Shown here: in pieces, positions 26,024-33,184 of the stretch
Layout: each line of letters opens with the position of its first letter
How positions within the stretch are numbered: position 1 is the first letter of the stretch
NCBI RefSeq assembly: GCF_042654345.1
Contig: NZ_JBHSGB010000006.1
Span: forward strand, 124,001-188,000
Length of the DNA stretch: 64,000 nt
From: Pararheinheimera marina
GTDB taxonomy: Bacteria; Pseudomonadota; Gammaproteobacteria; Enterobacterales; Alteromonadaceae
Direction: 5' to 3'
Position numbers and translations under genes: made by a program
Notes under the pieces: model-generated
Seen by the model: only the letters and a program-made list of their open reading frames with translations
Databases searched by the model: none
Told to the model about the DNA's origin: nothing

Positions 26024-27259
26024 ATGTCCGATTACTCCACCCACGCCCCTGCATCAAAAATTTCCAGCCTTGAATTTACCGTGCTGGTCGCCCTGCTGAT
26101 GTCGGTGGTGGCTATTTCTATTGATGCCTTATTGCCAGCGCTGGATTTTATCCGTGCAGAGGTGCCAATGAGCCACCCAAATCAGGCGCAGCTGCTGATC
26201 AGCAGCCTGTTTTTAGGCATGGCCGCCGGCCAGCTGATTTGTGGCCCGCTGTCAGACGCCACAGGCCGCAAGCCGGTGCTCTATGGCGGCATTGCGTTGT
26301 ATTTAGCGGGCACCGTGCTTTGCTACTTCGCGCAAAGTATTGAAGGCTTATTGCTTGGCCGCATTATTCAGGGCCTTGGCGTGTCTGGCCCTTATGTGTC
26401 AGCCATTTCGATAGTGCGCGACAAATACGCCGGTAATGAAATGGCCAGAGTGATGTCGCTGGTGATGCTGATTTTTATTCTGGTGCCAGCCATTGCGCCC
26501 AGTTTAGGCCAGGGCATTTTGTACATTGCCGACTGGCGCGCCATTTTCCTGATGTATTTGGGCTATGCCCTGCTGATTGGCGGCTGGATCCACTGGCGGC
26601 TGGACGAAACCCTGCCCAAAGCCAACCGTATACCAATGACAGTCAGCGGCTTTAAAGCAGGCTTTGCTGAAGTGATAAGCAATGGCCCAACCGTCTGCTA
26701 CACCCTCTGTATGGGGTTGTTTTTTGGCAGCTTTATTGGCTACCTGAATTCGTCCCAGCAAATTTTTCAGCAGCAATTTGGCACAGGTGAAGCCTTCACC
26801 TTGTACTTTGGCTTTTTGGCGCTGGTATTTGGTGGCGCCTCCCTGGTGAACGCCAAATTTGTCCAGCGTTTTGGCATGGAGCTGCTGTGCCGCCGCGCCG
26901 TGCTGGCCATTCTGGTGTTGTCAGCGGCCTTTTTAGCACTGCATGCTGCGGTGCAAATTGAGCTGTGGATGTTTTTGCTGTACGCCTCTGGTTTATTTTT
27001 CTGCTTCGGCCTGGTGTTTGGCAACGTCAACGCCATGGCGATGGAACCAATGGGCCATGTGGCTGGCATAGCCTCTGCGGTGATAGGCGCCACCTCGTCT
27101 TTGTTGTCGCTCACCATAGGTACTTATATTGGCCAGCAATACAATGGCAGCTTAATCCCGGTGACCAGTGGCTTTTTAGTGCTTGGCAGTATTTGCTTAG
27201 GCTTGCTTTATCTGGCCGCCAGACTGAAAACCCAAGAGACAGCAGCAACCGCCAGTTAA
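26024..27259 (+). CDS. Bcr/CflA family multidrug efflux MFS transporter
   Basis: 411-aa major facilitator protein with 12 predicted helices. The signature between helices 2 and 3 is GPLSDATGRKPVLYGG, and Bcr-type features are ISIDALLPALDFI in helix 1 and GRIIQGLGVSGPYVSAISIVRD in helix 4-5. Members export drugs such as bicyclomycin, sulfonamides or chloramphenicol, or cysteine-like compounds; the substrate is unknown here. A weak TATACT -10-like box is at 25985. A stem-loop follows the gene. Confidence 0.9.
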   Translation: MSDYSTHAPASKISSLEFTVLVALLMSVVAISIDALLPALDFIRAEVPMSHPNQAQLLISSLFLGMAAGQLICGPLSDATGRKPVLYGGIALYLAGTVLCYFAQSIEGLLLGRIIQGLGVSGPYVSAISIVRDKYAGNEMARVMSLVMLIFILVPAIAPSLGQGILYIADWRAIFLMYLGYALLIGGWIHWRLDETLPKANRIPMTVSGFKAGFAEVISNGPTVCYTLCMGLFFGSFIGYLNSSQQIFQQQFGTGEAFTLYFGFLALVFGGASLVNAKFVQRFGMELLCRRAVLAILVLSAAFLALHAAVQIELWMFLLYASGLFFCFGLVFGNVNAMAMEPMGHVAGIASAVIGATSSLLSLTIGTYIGQQYNGSLIPVTSGFLVLGSICLGLLYLAARLKTQETAATAS

Positions 27260-27274
27260 CCCCGTTGTTGTGGC

Positions 27275-27305
27275 AACCCACCTGACTGCATCAGTCAGGC
27301 GGGTT
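27275..27305 (+). terminator. Stem-loop after the Bcr/CflA gene
   Basis: AACCC-CCTGACT pairs with AGTCAGG-GGGTT (one internal mismatch, 5-base loop), 15 bases past the stop and before the convergent DeoR gene. A T-run appears only 13 bases later (CCCTTTT). Confidence 0.55.
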
Positions 27306-27344
27306 ACCACTGTGCCCTTTTGTATTTAGTTTCGGCTTACAGGC

Positions 27345-28100
27345 TTAGTCGCTTAGCACCACAACGCCTTTCTGTTGTACCGCTTGCAGCCAGGCTGAGT
27401 CTGTACCGGCTTCTACCACCAAGGTATTGGCAATGGTGATGTCGCCAATTGCATAAGCCGACGCGGCATTTACTTTTTCGGCCGACGCCAGCACCACGGT
27501 TTCAGCGGCCCGCCCTGCCAAAGCACGTTTAATGCATGCTTCTTCGTAATCACCTGTGGTTAAGCCCGCCGCCGGGTGCACGCCTGTCACGCCCATAAAA
27601 AATAAATCGGCCTGAATGCGGGCAATACTTTCCATAGCCCCAGCTCCCACCGCCACCACTGAATGCTTAAAGAGCTTGCCGCCAATCAGAACCACGTCCA
27701 CCAACGGAAAATCCGCCAGCCCCACCGCAATAGTCGGGCTGTGCGTCACCACGGTAAAAGGCAAATCCTTTGGTATGTGGTTTAACAACTCAGTGGTGGT
27801 GGTGCCGCCGTCAATAATTACCACCTGACCGGCGCTGATAAGACCGGCAGCCTTTTTGGCAATGGCGCGCTTTGAAGCCACAGCCACCTGCTGGCGCTGA
27901 CTAAAGGTGGCCGTAGCCGCCGACGCGGGCAACGCGCCGCCATACACCCGTTGCAGCAAACCGGCTTTGGCCATGTCGCGCAGGTCACGCCGGATGGTGT
28001 CCTCCGACACCTCAAATAACACACTCAGCTGCTTGGACAACACCTGACCTTGCTCGGCCAGTTGCTGCAGGATCTGTTGTTGGCGTTGAGGGGTCAGCAT
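27345..28100 (-). CDS. DeoR/GlpR-family transcriptional regulator
   Basis: 251-aa repressor type protein. The N-terminal HTH_DeoR (RQQQILQQLAEQGQVLSKQLSVLFEVSEDTIRRDLRDMAKAGLLQRVYGGAL, ~4-56) is followed by the DeoRC sensor domain (DGGTTTTELL, VVLIGGKLF, FFMGVTGVHPAAGLTTGDYEEACIKRAL) that binds a phosphosugar. I start at 28100 because AAGGAG precedes this ATG; the open frame to 28190 crosses the promoter region. It is divergent from nudK. The 89-base gap holds an inverted pair TTAATC (28124) / GATTAA (28151) that could be an operator. Confidence 0.88.
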   Translation of the reverse strand: MLTPQRQQQILQQLAEQGQVLSKQLSVLFEVSEDTIRRDLRDMAKAGLLQRVYGGALPASAATATFSQRQQVAVASKRAIAKKAAGLISAGQVVIIDGGTTTTELLNHIPKDLPFTVVTHSPTIAVGLADFPLVDVVLIGGKLFKHSVVAVGAGAMESIARIQADLFFMGVTGVHPAAGLTTGDYEEACIKRALAGRAAETVVLASAEKVNAASAYAIGDITIANTLVVEAGTDSAWLQAVQQKGVVVLSD

Positions 28101-28189
28101 AAGAACTCCTTGGTCATGCACATTTAATCTTGTTTTTGCACGATAATTATGATTAAGATCGAAAATACCAACAAAAATGGAGTTTGCCA

Positions 28190-28771
28190 ATGAAACGTGC
28201 AGAAATACGCAACATCAGTGCGGAAACCTTGTCGGATAACTGGTACCTGCTGAAGAAATACAGCTTTGAACTAAAACGCCGCGACGGCGAATGGCAACAG
28301 CAAAGCCGCGAAGTGTACGACCGCGGCAACGGTGCCACTATTTTGCTGTACAACAGAGCGCAAAAAACCGTAATCCTGACCCGGCAGTTCCGTTTTCCGG
28401 TGTATATCAATGGCCACGAACAACCACTCATTGAAGCCGCCGCCGGCTTGCTGGACGAAATGTCACCCGAGCAGCGCATTAAAGCCGAAGCAGAAGAAGA
28501 AACCGGCTACCGGCTAACCCAGGTTGAAAAGGTATTCGAAGCCTATATGAGCCCGGGCTCAGTTACCGAAAAGCTGCACTTTTTTATTGCCCAATACGAC
28601 GCTTCGCAGCAGGTTCATGATGGCGGTGGTTTAAAAGCCGAAGGTGAAGACATTGAGGTGCTGGAACTGGGCTTTGCCGACGCGTTAAAGGCGATAACAG
28701 ACGGCGTAATTGTGGACGGCAAAACCATTATGTTGCTGCAGTACCTGGCGCTAAAGGGGCTGATGCAATGA
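28190..28771 (+). CDS. nudK: GDP-mannose pyrophosphatase NudK-like Nudix hydrolase
   Basis: 193-aa Nudix protein resembling E. coli NudK, which hydrolyses GDP-mannose to GMP and mannose-1-phosphate. It has the family N-terminus (LSDNWYLLKKYSFELKRRDGEW), the substrate strand VILTRQFRFPVYINGH and a Nudix helix at about 86-108 ending EAEEETGYRL. The ATG at 28190 follows GGAG. The downstream gene overlaps it by 4 bases (ATGA). Confidence 0.9.
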   Translation: MKRAEIRNISAETLSDNWYLLKKYSFELKRRDGEWQQQSREVYDRGNGATILLYNRAQKTVILTRQFRFPVYINGHEQPLIEAAAGLLDEMSPEQRIKAEAEEETGYRLTQVEKVFEAYMSPGSVTEKLHFFIAQYDASQQVHDGGGLKAEGEDIEVLELGFADALKAITDGVIVDGKTIMLLQYLALKGLMQ

Positions 28772-29136
28772 CGCAGGCGCCATTACTTGTGTTAGTGGCT
28801 GGCCCTTATCGCAGCGGCACCAACGGCGAGCAGTCACTTATAGACGCCAACTTGCAACGGCTGGAAGCGGCCGCGTTGGCTGTTTACCAGAAAGGCCATT
28901 TGCCGGTGATTAGCGAGTGGCTGTCGCTGCCGCTCGCCCACACTGCGGGGTCTAAAGCCCTGGGTGATGACATCAGCGAGTCGCTGCTTTACCCGCTGGC
29001 ACACCGGCTGATTGGCCGATGCGACGCTATCTTGCGGATCCCTGGCCAGTCCGCGGGGGCGGATATGGATATTCTGGTTGCCACAGCGCATGGGCTTCGC
29101 ATTTATTATTCGTTAGACGACCTGCCAAAGGTGTAG
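28768..29136 (+). CDS. DUF4406 domain-containing protein (nucleoside deoxyribosyltransferase-like)
   Basis: 122-aa protein starting LLVLVAGPYRSGT, with HLPVISEWLSLPL and a C-terminal DAILRIPGQSAGADMDILVATAHGLRIYYSLDDLP, the pattern of DUF4406/nucleoside 2-deoxyribosyltransferase-fold proteins (AGPYR at the start, G-AD at the end). It is translationally coupled to nudK, suggesting a shared role in nucleotide or nucleotide-sugar clean-up. That is an inference. Confidence 0.78.
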   Translation: MTQAPLLVLVAGPYRSGTNGEQSLIDANLQRLEAAALAVYQKGHLPVISEWLSLPLAHTAGSKALGDDISESLLYPLAHRLIGRCDAILRIPGQSAGADMDILVATAHGLRIYYSLDDLPKV

Positions 29137-29155
29137 AGCTTGTGGGGTGTTATGC

Positions 29156-29215
29156 GCTAAACCATGCAGTAGCTGCAGCCAGTAAGTAGTTTACTGGCGA
29201 CCTGGCTTGTTAGTG
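29156..29215 (-). other. Possible second attC-like palindrome (3' end of the cassette)
   Basis: On the minus strand the site runs from CACTAACAAG (R''-like) to GTTTAGC (R'-like), with a central 8-bp hairpin GCCAGTAA/TTACTGGC around GTAGT. It shares CTAACAAG with the clearer attC at 29446-29502. The TAA stop of the cassette ORF falls inside the R'' box, as is usual for cassette genes. The outer boxes are imperfect, so this is a tentative call. Confidence 0.45.
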
Positions 29216-29428
29216 AGCCCGTTTACGGGTCCAAGGAAACCAACTTGGCGTCTGATAAATAATTTCATGAAGAACTTCGCCAAACGTTATAAGCAATATA
29301 TCACCTGCCATTACTTCGACTGTATATACAGTCGCTCCCGCAATCTTTCCATGGGGAGCTTCCTTAAAAGTAAAACCAGCAAGAGATTCAGGAATAAATT
29401 TATCCCCTAGATCAAAGGTGGGTAGCAA
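29210..29428 (-). CDS. Small hypothetical protein of an integron-type gene cassette
   Basis: 72-aa product, start TTG at 29428 with a strong AAAGGAG at ideal spacing and no better ATG in the frame. It begins MLPTFDLGDKFIPESLAGF and ends SWFPWTRKRAH; not recognised. There is no signal peptide; the middle is moderately hydrophobic (TVYTVEVMAGDILLITFGEV). It starts 18 bases after the attC at 29446-29502 and its stop lies in a second attC-like site, in the same orientation, which is how cassette ORFs are arranged. Lower GC than the neighbours fits horizontal origin. Confidence 0.6.
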   Translation of the reverse strand: MLPTFDLGDKFIPESLAGFTFKEAPHGKIAGATVYTVEVMAGDILLITFGEVLHEIIYQTPSWFPWTRKRAH

Positions 29429-29445
29429 CTTGAAGCTCCTTTACT

Positions 29446-29502
29446 CATAACGCCAAACTAACCGACGCTCTTTTCGGCGTCCGAGTTAAGCTTCTTGTTA
29501 GC
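29446..29502 (-). other. Integron attC recombination site
   Basis: 57 bases. On the minus strand R'' GCTAAC, then L'' CTTAACTCGGACGC, a loop CGAAAAGA, L' GCGTCGGTTAG and R' GCGTTATG. The L''/L' arms pair (CTaAC, GACGC) with unpaired extra bases, and R''/R' pair through TAAC/GTTA. This nested imperfect palindrome with the GTTATG crossover box is the standard attC form. No integron integrase gene is present in the window. Confidence 0.75.
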
Positions 29503-29578
29503 TTTTGTAAACATCCCCTAGAATCGGTGCATTCCTGATTAGAGTTCTCCGGCGTACACTACGTCTGAGGAGAACAGC

Positions 29579-29845
29579 ATGAAAAAGTCACGGTTTACAG
29601 AAACACAAATCATCAAAGTGTTGAAGGAAGTGGAAGCCGGCCGGTTGGTCAAAGAAGTGTGCCGGGAATATGGCATTTCAGATGCGACTTACTACAACTG
29701 GAAGGCCAAATACGGCGGCATGGAGGCGTCAGATGTGAAGCGCCTCAAAGACCTTGAAGAAGAAAACCGCCGCTTAAAGCAAATGTATGCCGAGCTCAGT
29801 CTGGACCACAAAATCCTGAAGGATATTGTAGAAAAAAAGCTGTAA
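29579..29845 (+). CDS. IS3-family transposase OrfA (helix-turn-helix subunit)
   Basis: 88-aa protein MKKSRFTETQIIKVLKEVEAG.., an HTH_Tnp_1 domain (VCREYGISDATYYNWKAKYGG) followed by a leucine-zipper-like coiled coil (RLKDLEEENRRLKQMYAEL). A run of seven A bases followed by G at 29832-29839 near the 3' end is a likely slippery site. The orfB frame is open through it in the -1 register, so an OrfAB fusion (29579-30687) can form by programmed -1 frameshift, the normal way IS3 transposase is made. Confidence 0.93.
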   Translation: MKKSRFTETQIIKVLKEVEAGRLVKEVCREYGISDATYYNWKAKYGGMEASDVKRLKDLEEENRRLKQMYAELSLDHKILKDIVEKKL

Positions 29846-29853
29846 AGCCGGCG

Positions 29854-30687
29854 GTGCGACGTGAGCTGGCCGATTATGCGATACAGACTCATGCGGTCAG
29901 TCTGCGCCGGGCGTGCCGGGTGGTGGGTTTAAGTGATTCGGTGTATCGGTATCGGCCAGACGTACACCGAGATGATGCGCTGATAGCGACGCTTCAGGCC
30001 GTTTCAGAACGCTATCCGGCCTATGGCTTTAGCAAGCTGCTCAAGGTAATGCGTCGCCAGGGCCATCTCTGGAACCACAAGCGTATTCACCGGGTGTACT
30101 GTGAGCTGAAACTCAATAAACGGCGCAAAGGTAAAAAGCGCTTACCTAACCGAAATCCAGCGCCATTAGCTGTTCCGGCGACACTGAACCAGTGCTGGTC
30201 GATGGATTTTATGAGTGATGCACTGATGTGTGGTAGACGCTTTCGAACCTTTAATGTCGTCGACGATTTTAATCGTGAGGTGCTGGCCATAGATGTCGAC
30301 CTGAGTTTACCGGCGCAGCGGGTGCTCCGGGTGTTAGAGCGGATTGTTGCCTGGCGTGGATTGCCAGCAAAACTACGGATGGACAATGGGCCTGAATTTA
30401 TCTCAAGCACGCTTGCAGATTGGGCAGAGCAACATGAAATAGAACTGGAATTTATTAAACCGGGCAAACCCACACAAAATTCTTACGTGGAACGGTTCAA
30501 TAAAACATACCGCACTGAAATTCTGGATATGTATGCGTTTAAAACCCTGACGGAAGTTCGGGAACGCACAGAACACTGGATGCGGGAATACAACGAAGAA
30601 CGGCCACATGATTCCTTAGGCGATTTAACCCCTTGGGAATATCTGGCAAAAGCAGAGGCGGAAAACTCTAATTTAGGCTGCCACTAA
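29854..30687 (+). CDS. IS3-family transposase OrfB (DDE catalytic domain)
   Basis: 277 aa from a GTG, in the -1 frame relative to orfA and probably expressed mainly as the frameshift product. An HTH_21 region (SERYPAYGFSKLLKVMRRQG) precedes the rve integrase core with the DDE residues in SMDFMSDAL, RMDNGPEF and QNSYVERFN. No stops or frameshifts interrupt it, so the element may be active. Confidence 0.93.
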   Translation: MRRELADYAIQTHAVSLRRACRVVGLSDSVYRYRPDVHRDDALIATLQAVSERYPAYGFSKLLKVMRRQGHLWNHKRIHRVYCELKLNKRRKGKKRLPNRNPAPLAVPATLNQCWSMDFMSDALMCGRRFRTFNVVDDFNREVLAIDVDLSLPAQRVLRVLERIVAWRGLPAKLRMDNGPEFISSTLADWAEQHEIELEFIKPGKPTQNSYVERFNKTYRTEILDMYAFKTLTEVRERTEHWMREYNEERPHDSLGDLTPWEYLAKAEAENSNLGCH

Positions 30688-30722
30688 AAATGGGATGTTT
30701 ACAATAGGTTCAGGCGTGACAT

Positions 30723-31529
30723 TCAAATAACATATTTCGTCTTACCGTCTTTGTATTTCCTGATAATGTTTTGAATGGCAATCGCCTTTTCCTTGTTTTT
30801 AGTCAGCTCTAGTAACTCCGGTTGTGTCTTAGCGAGGATTGCAGCTATGCAGTTCGCGGCCTTTAAAATTGGCATCTGCTTACACTCTTCCAGATAAAGC
30901 TTCATCACAATATTTTCTAATGGCTGTATTTTTAAAGTGCGTGCTTTACCGCCTTTACTCCCTAGTTGCTTAGCGGAAGTTTGCGTACGTCCATGTTTTT
31001 CCAGCACCTCAGCGCGCGCCAGGCAATCCACTACAGCTTGATACAGCGATTCTGTTGGCTTGGCCTGAGTCAAAGCTGCACCTTCTGAATCACTGATAGT
31101 TAATCGACTATAGTGAGCGCAAAGCATCAGCACTTTTACAGCAAATACCTCAAACCATTCCAGTTTTTTTACTCCGGTTTGGGATATATCAAATACAGCC
31201 AAACATTGAAATAACGTCCTTCCAGAGAATTGCCATGCTTGTATGTAATTCGGCTCTAGCGGTGATGAAATAGTTTTTTCACCCAATATAGCTTTTACAA
31301 TAAAATCCATATTTGCTACGGCATTTGCGATAACCATACAGTGCTCGTTAGTCCGTTTTGACAGCATCTTTCTGGCTACTATCACAGCAAACGTGATTGT
31401 TTCTGCTGGCTGAAAGTTGAGCGGTGTCCAACGTTCCTTATCAAACGGAATAGGCTCCGGCTTTGATTTTGGGAAATAGTCGATTTCATCTTCTGGGCTC
31501 GGTTCAAACCAGTGTTTACTCAAAGTCAT
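30723..31529 (-). CDS. Hypothetical protein overlapping the integrase gene
   Basis: 268-aa protein not recognised. It is soluble, with no signal peptide or clear motif. The C-terminal third is basic (SKQLGSKGGKARTLK.., NIIRKYKDGKTKYVI), and GSKGGKARTLK resembles DNA-binding linkers in accessory-element proteins. It overlaps the integrase 3' end by 14 bases, so it is expressed with the integrase and probably belongs to the same element. Its stop lies 20 bases from the IS end. It could be a recombination directionality or maintenance factor, which is speculation. Confidence 0.65.
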   Translation of the reverse strand: MTLSKHWFEPSPEDEIDYFPKSKPEPIPFDKERWTPLNFQPAETITFAVIVARKMLSKRTNEHCMVIANAVANMDFIVKAILGEKTISSPLEPNYIQAWQFSGRTLFQCLAVFDISQTGVKKLEWFEVFAVKVLMLCAHYSRLTISDSEGAALTQAKPTESLYQAVVDCLARAEVLEKHGRTQTSAKQLGSKGGKARTLKIQPLENIVMKLYLEECKQMPILKAANCIAAILAKTQPELLELTKNKEKAIAIQNIIRKYKDGKTKYVI

Positions 31530-32754
31530 TCGCTCCTATCTGGCATTGAGTTTTGAAATAGTCGGTAATACGCTGCATGGGCTCTCGCAAGCGTTCAAAA
31601 TTTTTAATGACATAGCCACCTGTAACATCTGAGCCGGATTTATGATTCACCAACTGCTTAATGGCAAACATAGAAATATCCAGCGATTCTGCAGCTGTGA
31701 TAAAGGTTCGCCGTAAATCATGCATCGTAACCTCAATACCGGAATCGGCTCTTAATCGCTCTATCGCCCCCTTGGGGTTGGCAAAGTAACCCGCTTTACG
31801 GGAGCTAAACACGTAGTCCTGAGTTTTGAAGCGCAACCGATATTTTAAAATAGCTTCAATCAAATCAGACATGGGTAGCGTCAATGCTGTATTGTTTTTG
31901 GTATCAGGGATATAAAACGTCTTTTCCTGAAAATCTACATTGTTCCAGGTCAGCGTTGCCGCCTCATTTCGCCTTAGTCCAGAGAGAAGCAAAAACAAAA
32001 AATAGTCTGCGGCTACATGGTCATTGGCCGCTCCAGTGTTAAATTTCAGATGTTTTATGGCCGCGTACCAGATTGGCAATTGGTGCTGTTTTAGAATGGT
32101 TTGTCGACGTGGTTCTTTCGCCCAGCCTTTAAGCTGTGTGATACGCACTACAGGGTTAGCTGGAAACAAACTATTCCCTGAATCATCTTCATACTGCACC
32201 TGTGCGAACCGATGCAAAGCGCTGAGAACTCGCATCACATTGTTTGCAAAGGATGGGCTTAATCGCTCTTTCAGTTGATTATGGCGCTTCACCACCATAT
32301 CCCTATTGATACTGGCAAAAGGCTTTGTTTTCCAGTCACTCAGCTCGCCGTTAAAGTAGTATTCGTATTGCGTATAGGTTCGGGGTTTTAAATCACATTT
32401 AACAGCTTTGTAGTCCTGCCAGACATCCCACAACGTCATACTCTGGACTTTATGCCGTTGGCGCTTCGTAATAGGGTTAGTACCTGTAGCAATTTCACCA
32501 AGAAACTCCTGCGCCTTTTTACGTGCTTGCTCTACCGTAATTTCGGGATAGCGACCAAGCGTGATGCGCTTCACTTTTCCGTCAATGCGTTTCTCCAAGA
32601 TAAAGGATTTACTACTTCCGGCGGTCACCCGCACAGCAAAGCCCTTTAGAACTGGATCTCGGTAAAAGACTTGCCCCGTTTCCGGTGACGGCAATTTGTC
32701 TACAAATTGCTTGGTAATTTTTGGTGTAGACACAGTGTAGGCGGCCCACGTCAA
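31516..32754 (-). CDS. Tyrosine-type site-specific integrase (DUF4102 / P4-type)
   Basis: 412-aa integrase. The N-terminal DUF4102 arm-binding domain has DPVLKGFAVRVTAGSSKSFILEKRIDGKVKRITLGRYPEITVEQARK. It is followed by a SAM-like core-binding domain and the catalytic domain with Arg261 (LSGLRRNEA), His345/Arg348 (HDLRRTF), His371 (VNHKSG) and Tyr381 (GGYVIKN). All catalytic residues are present, so it looks functional. The start is uncertain: TTG at 32754 or GTG at 32733. Such integrases move genomic islands, usually into tRNA genes, but no tRNA or att repeat was found nearby. Confidence 0.88.
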   Translation of the reverse strand: MTWAAYTVSTPKITKQFVDKLPSPETGQVFYRDPVLKGFAVRVTAGSSKSFILEKRIDGKVKRITLGRYPEITVEQARKKAQEFLGEIATGTNPITKRQRHKVQSMTLWDVWQDYKAVKCDLKPRTYTQYEYYFNGELSDWKTKPFASINRDMVVKRHNQLKERLSPSFANNVMRVLSALHRFAQVQYEDDSGNSLFPANPVVRITQLKGWAKEPRRQTILKQHQLPIWYAAIKHLKFNTGAANDHVAADYFLFLLLSGLRRNEAATLTWNNVDFQEKTFYIPDTKNNTALTLPMSDLIEAILKYRLRFKTQDYVFSSRKAGYFANPKGAIERLRADSGIEVTMHDLRRTFITAAESLDISMFAIKQLVNHKSGSDVTGGYVIKNFERLREPMQRITDYFKTQCQIGANDFE

Positions 32755-33138
32755 GTTCTGATGGGTTATTTAAAACACGAAATAGCTGAATGACTAATGA
32801 ATACAAGGGCTTTAGCGGAGTTTCAATATTCTTAAAAAAGCTTCAAACAGTCCTTTTTAAAACAATTTAATAGAAGGGTGCGCGCCCGCAAGTCAGACAT
32901 TTTTACGCCTTCTTTCCTGAATTTTACTCATGCCAAATTAACGCTGAAGTGTCTCTAAATCAACGACATTTTTCTGATATGGAAAAAATGTTTGCGGCAA
33001 AATCCGTACTCGGTGTTCACTAGTTGTCCGAAAATAAACTCATGGTCTATTACTGGGCATGCACACAGTGGTTTTGGTGCCTGTTGTAGATGATAAGAGG
33101 TGCCAATGGTCGGCAATGCACTAAACAACAACCCATAA
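32755..33138. other. Intergenic region upstream of the integrase, no gene supported
   Basis: AT-rich DNA between the integrase start and the M16 terminator. I see no convincing coding sequence (a 66-codon minus frame at 32955-33155 lacks a ribosome site), no tRNA, and no repeat matching the other side of the island. It may hold the integrase promoter and an attachment site. Confidence 0.5.
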
Positions 33139-33164
33139 AAAAGCCAGTTAAACAACTGGCTTTT
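33139..33164 (-). terminator. Terminator of the M16 peptidase operon
   Basis: A perfect 11-bp stem AAAAGCCAGTT / AACTGGCTTTT with loop AAAC, 20 bases past the stop. On the minus strand it ends in TTTTTT. It also serves as the border of the conserved chromosome next to the island. Confidence 0.85.
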
Positions 33165-33184
33165 AACGGGGCAAAAACCCGGCG

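Larger units (their letters stand above)
29506..30703 (+). mobile_element. IS3-family insertion sequence, complete (about 1.2 kb)
   Basis: Terminal inverted repeats TGTAAACATCCC (29506-29517) and GGGATGTTTACA (30692-30703) bound a 1198-bp element with overlapping orfA and orfB. It begins TG and ends CA as IS3 elements do. The flanking bases (CTTT left, ATAG right) show no 3-4 bp target duplication. It lies three bases from the attC site. The protein sequences resemble the IS407 group. Confidence 0.9.

Noticed and set aside
8210..28771. Toxin-antitoxin or defence cluster among the small genes
   Set aside because: The small genes here are family members with other roles (DUF1289, DUF4406, DUF6265) or single-helix proteins. 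None shows toxin or nuclease motifs.
32955..33155. 66-codon minus-strand frame near the integrase
   Set aside because: No ribosome site, and its start region overlaps the M16 terminator hairpin. The sequence has no family resemblance.
29100..33160. Prophage
   Set aside because: Only an integrase and one unknown gene are present; there are no capsid, tail, lysis or phage repressor genes.
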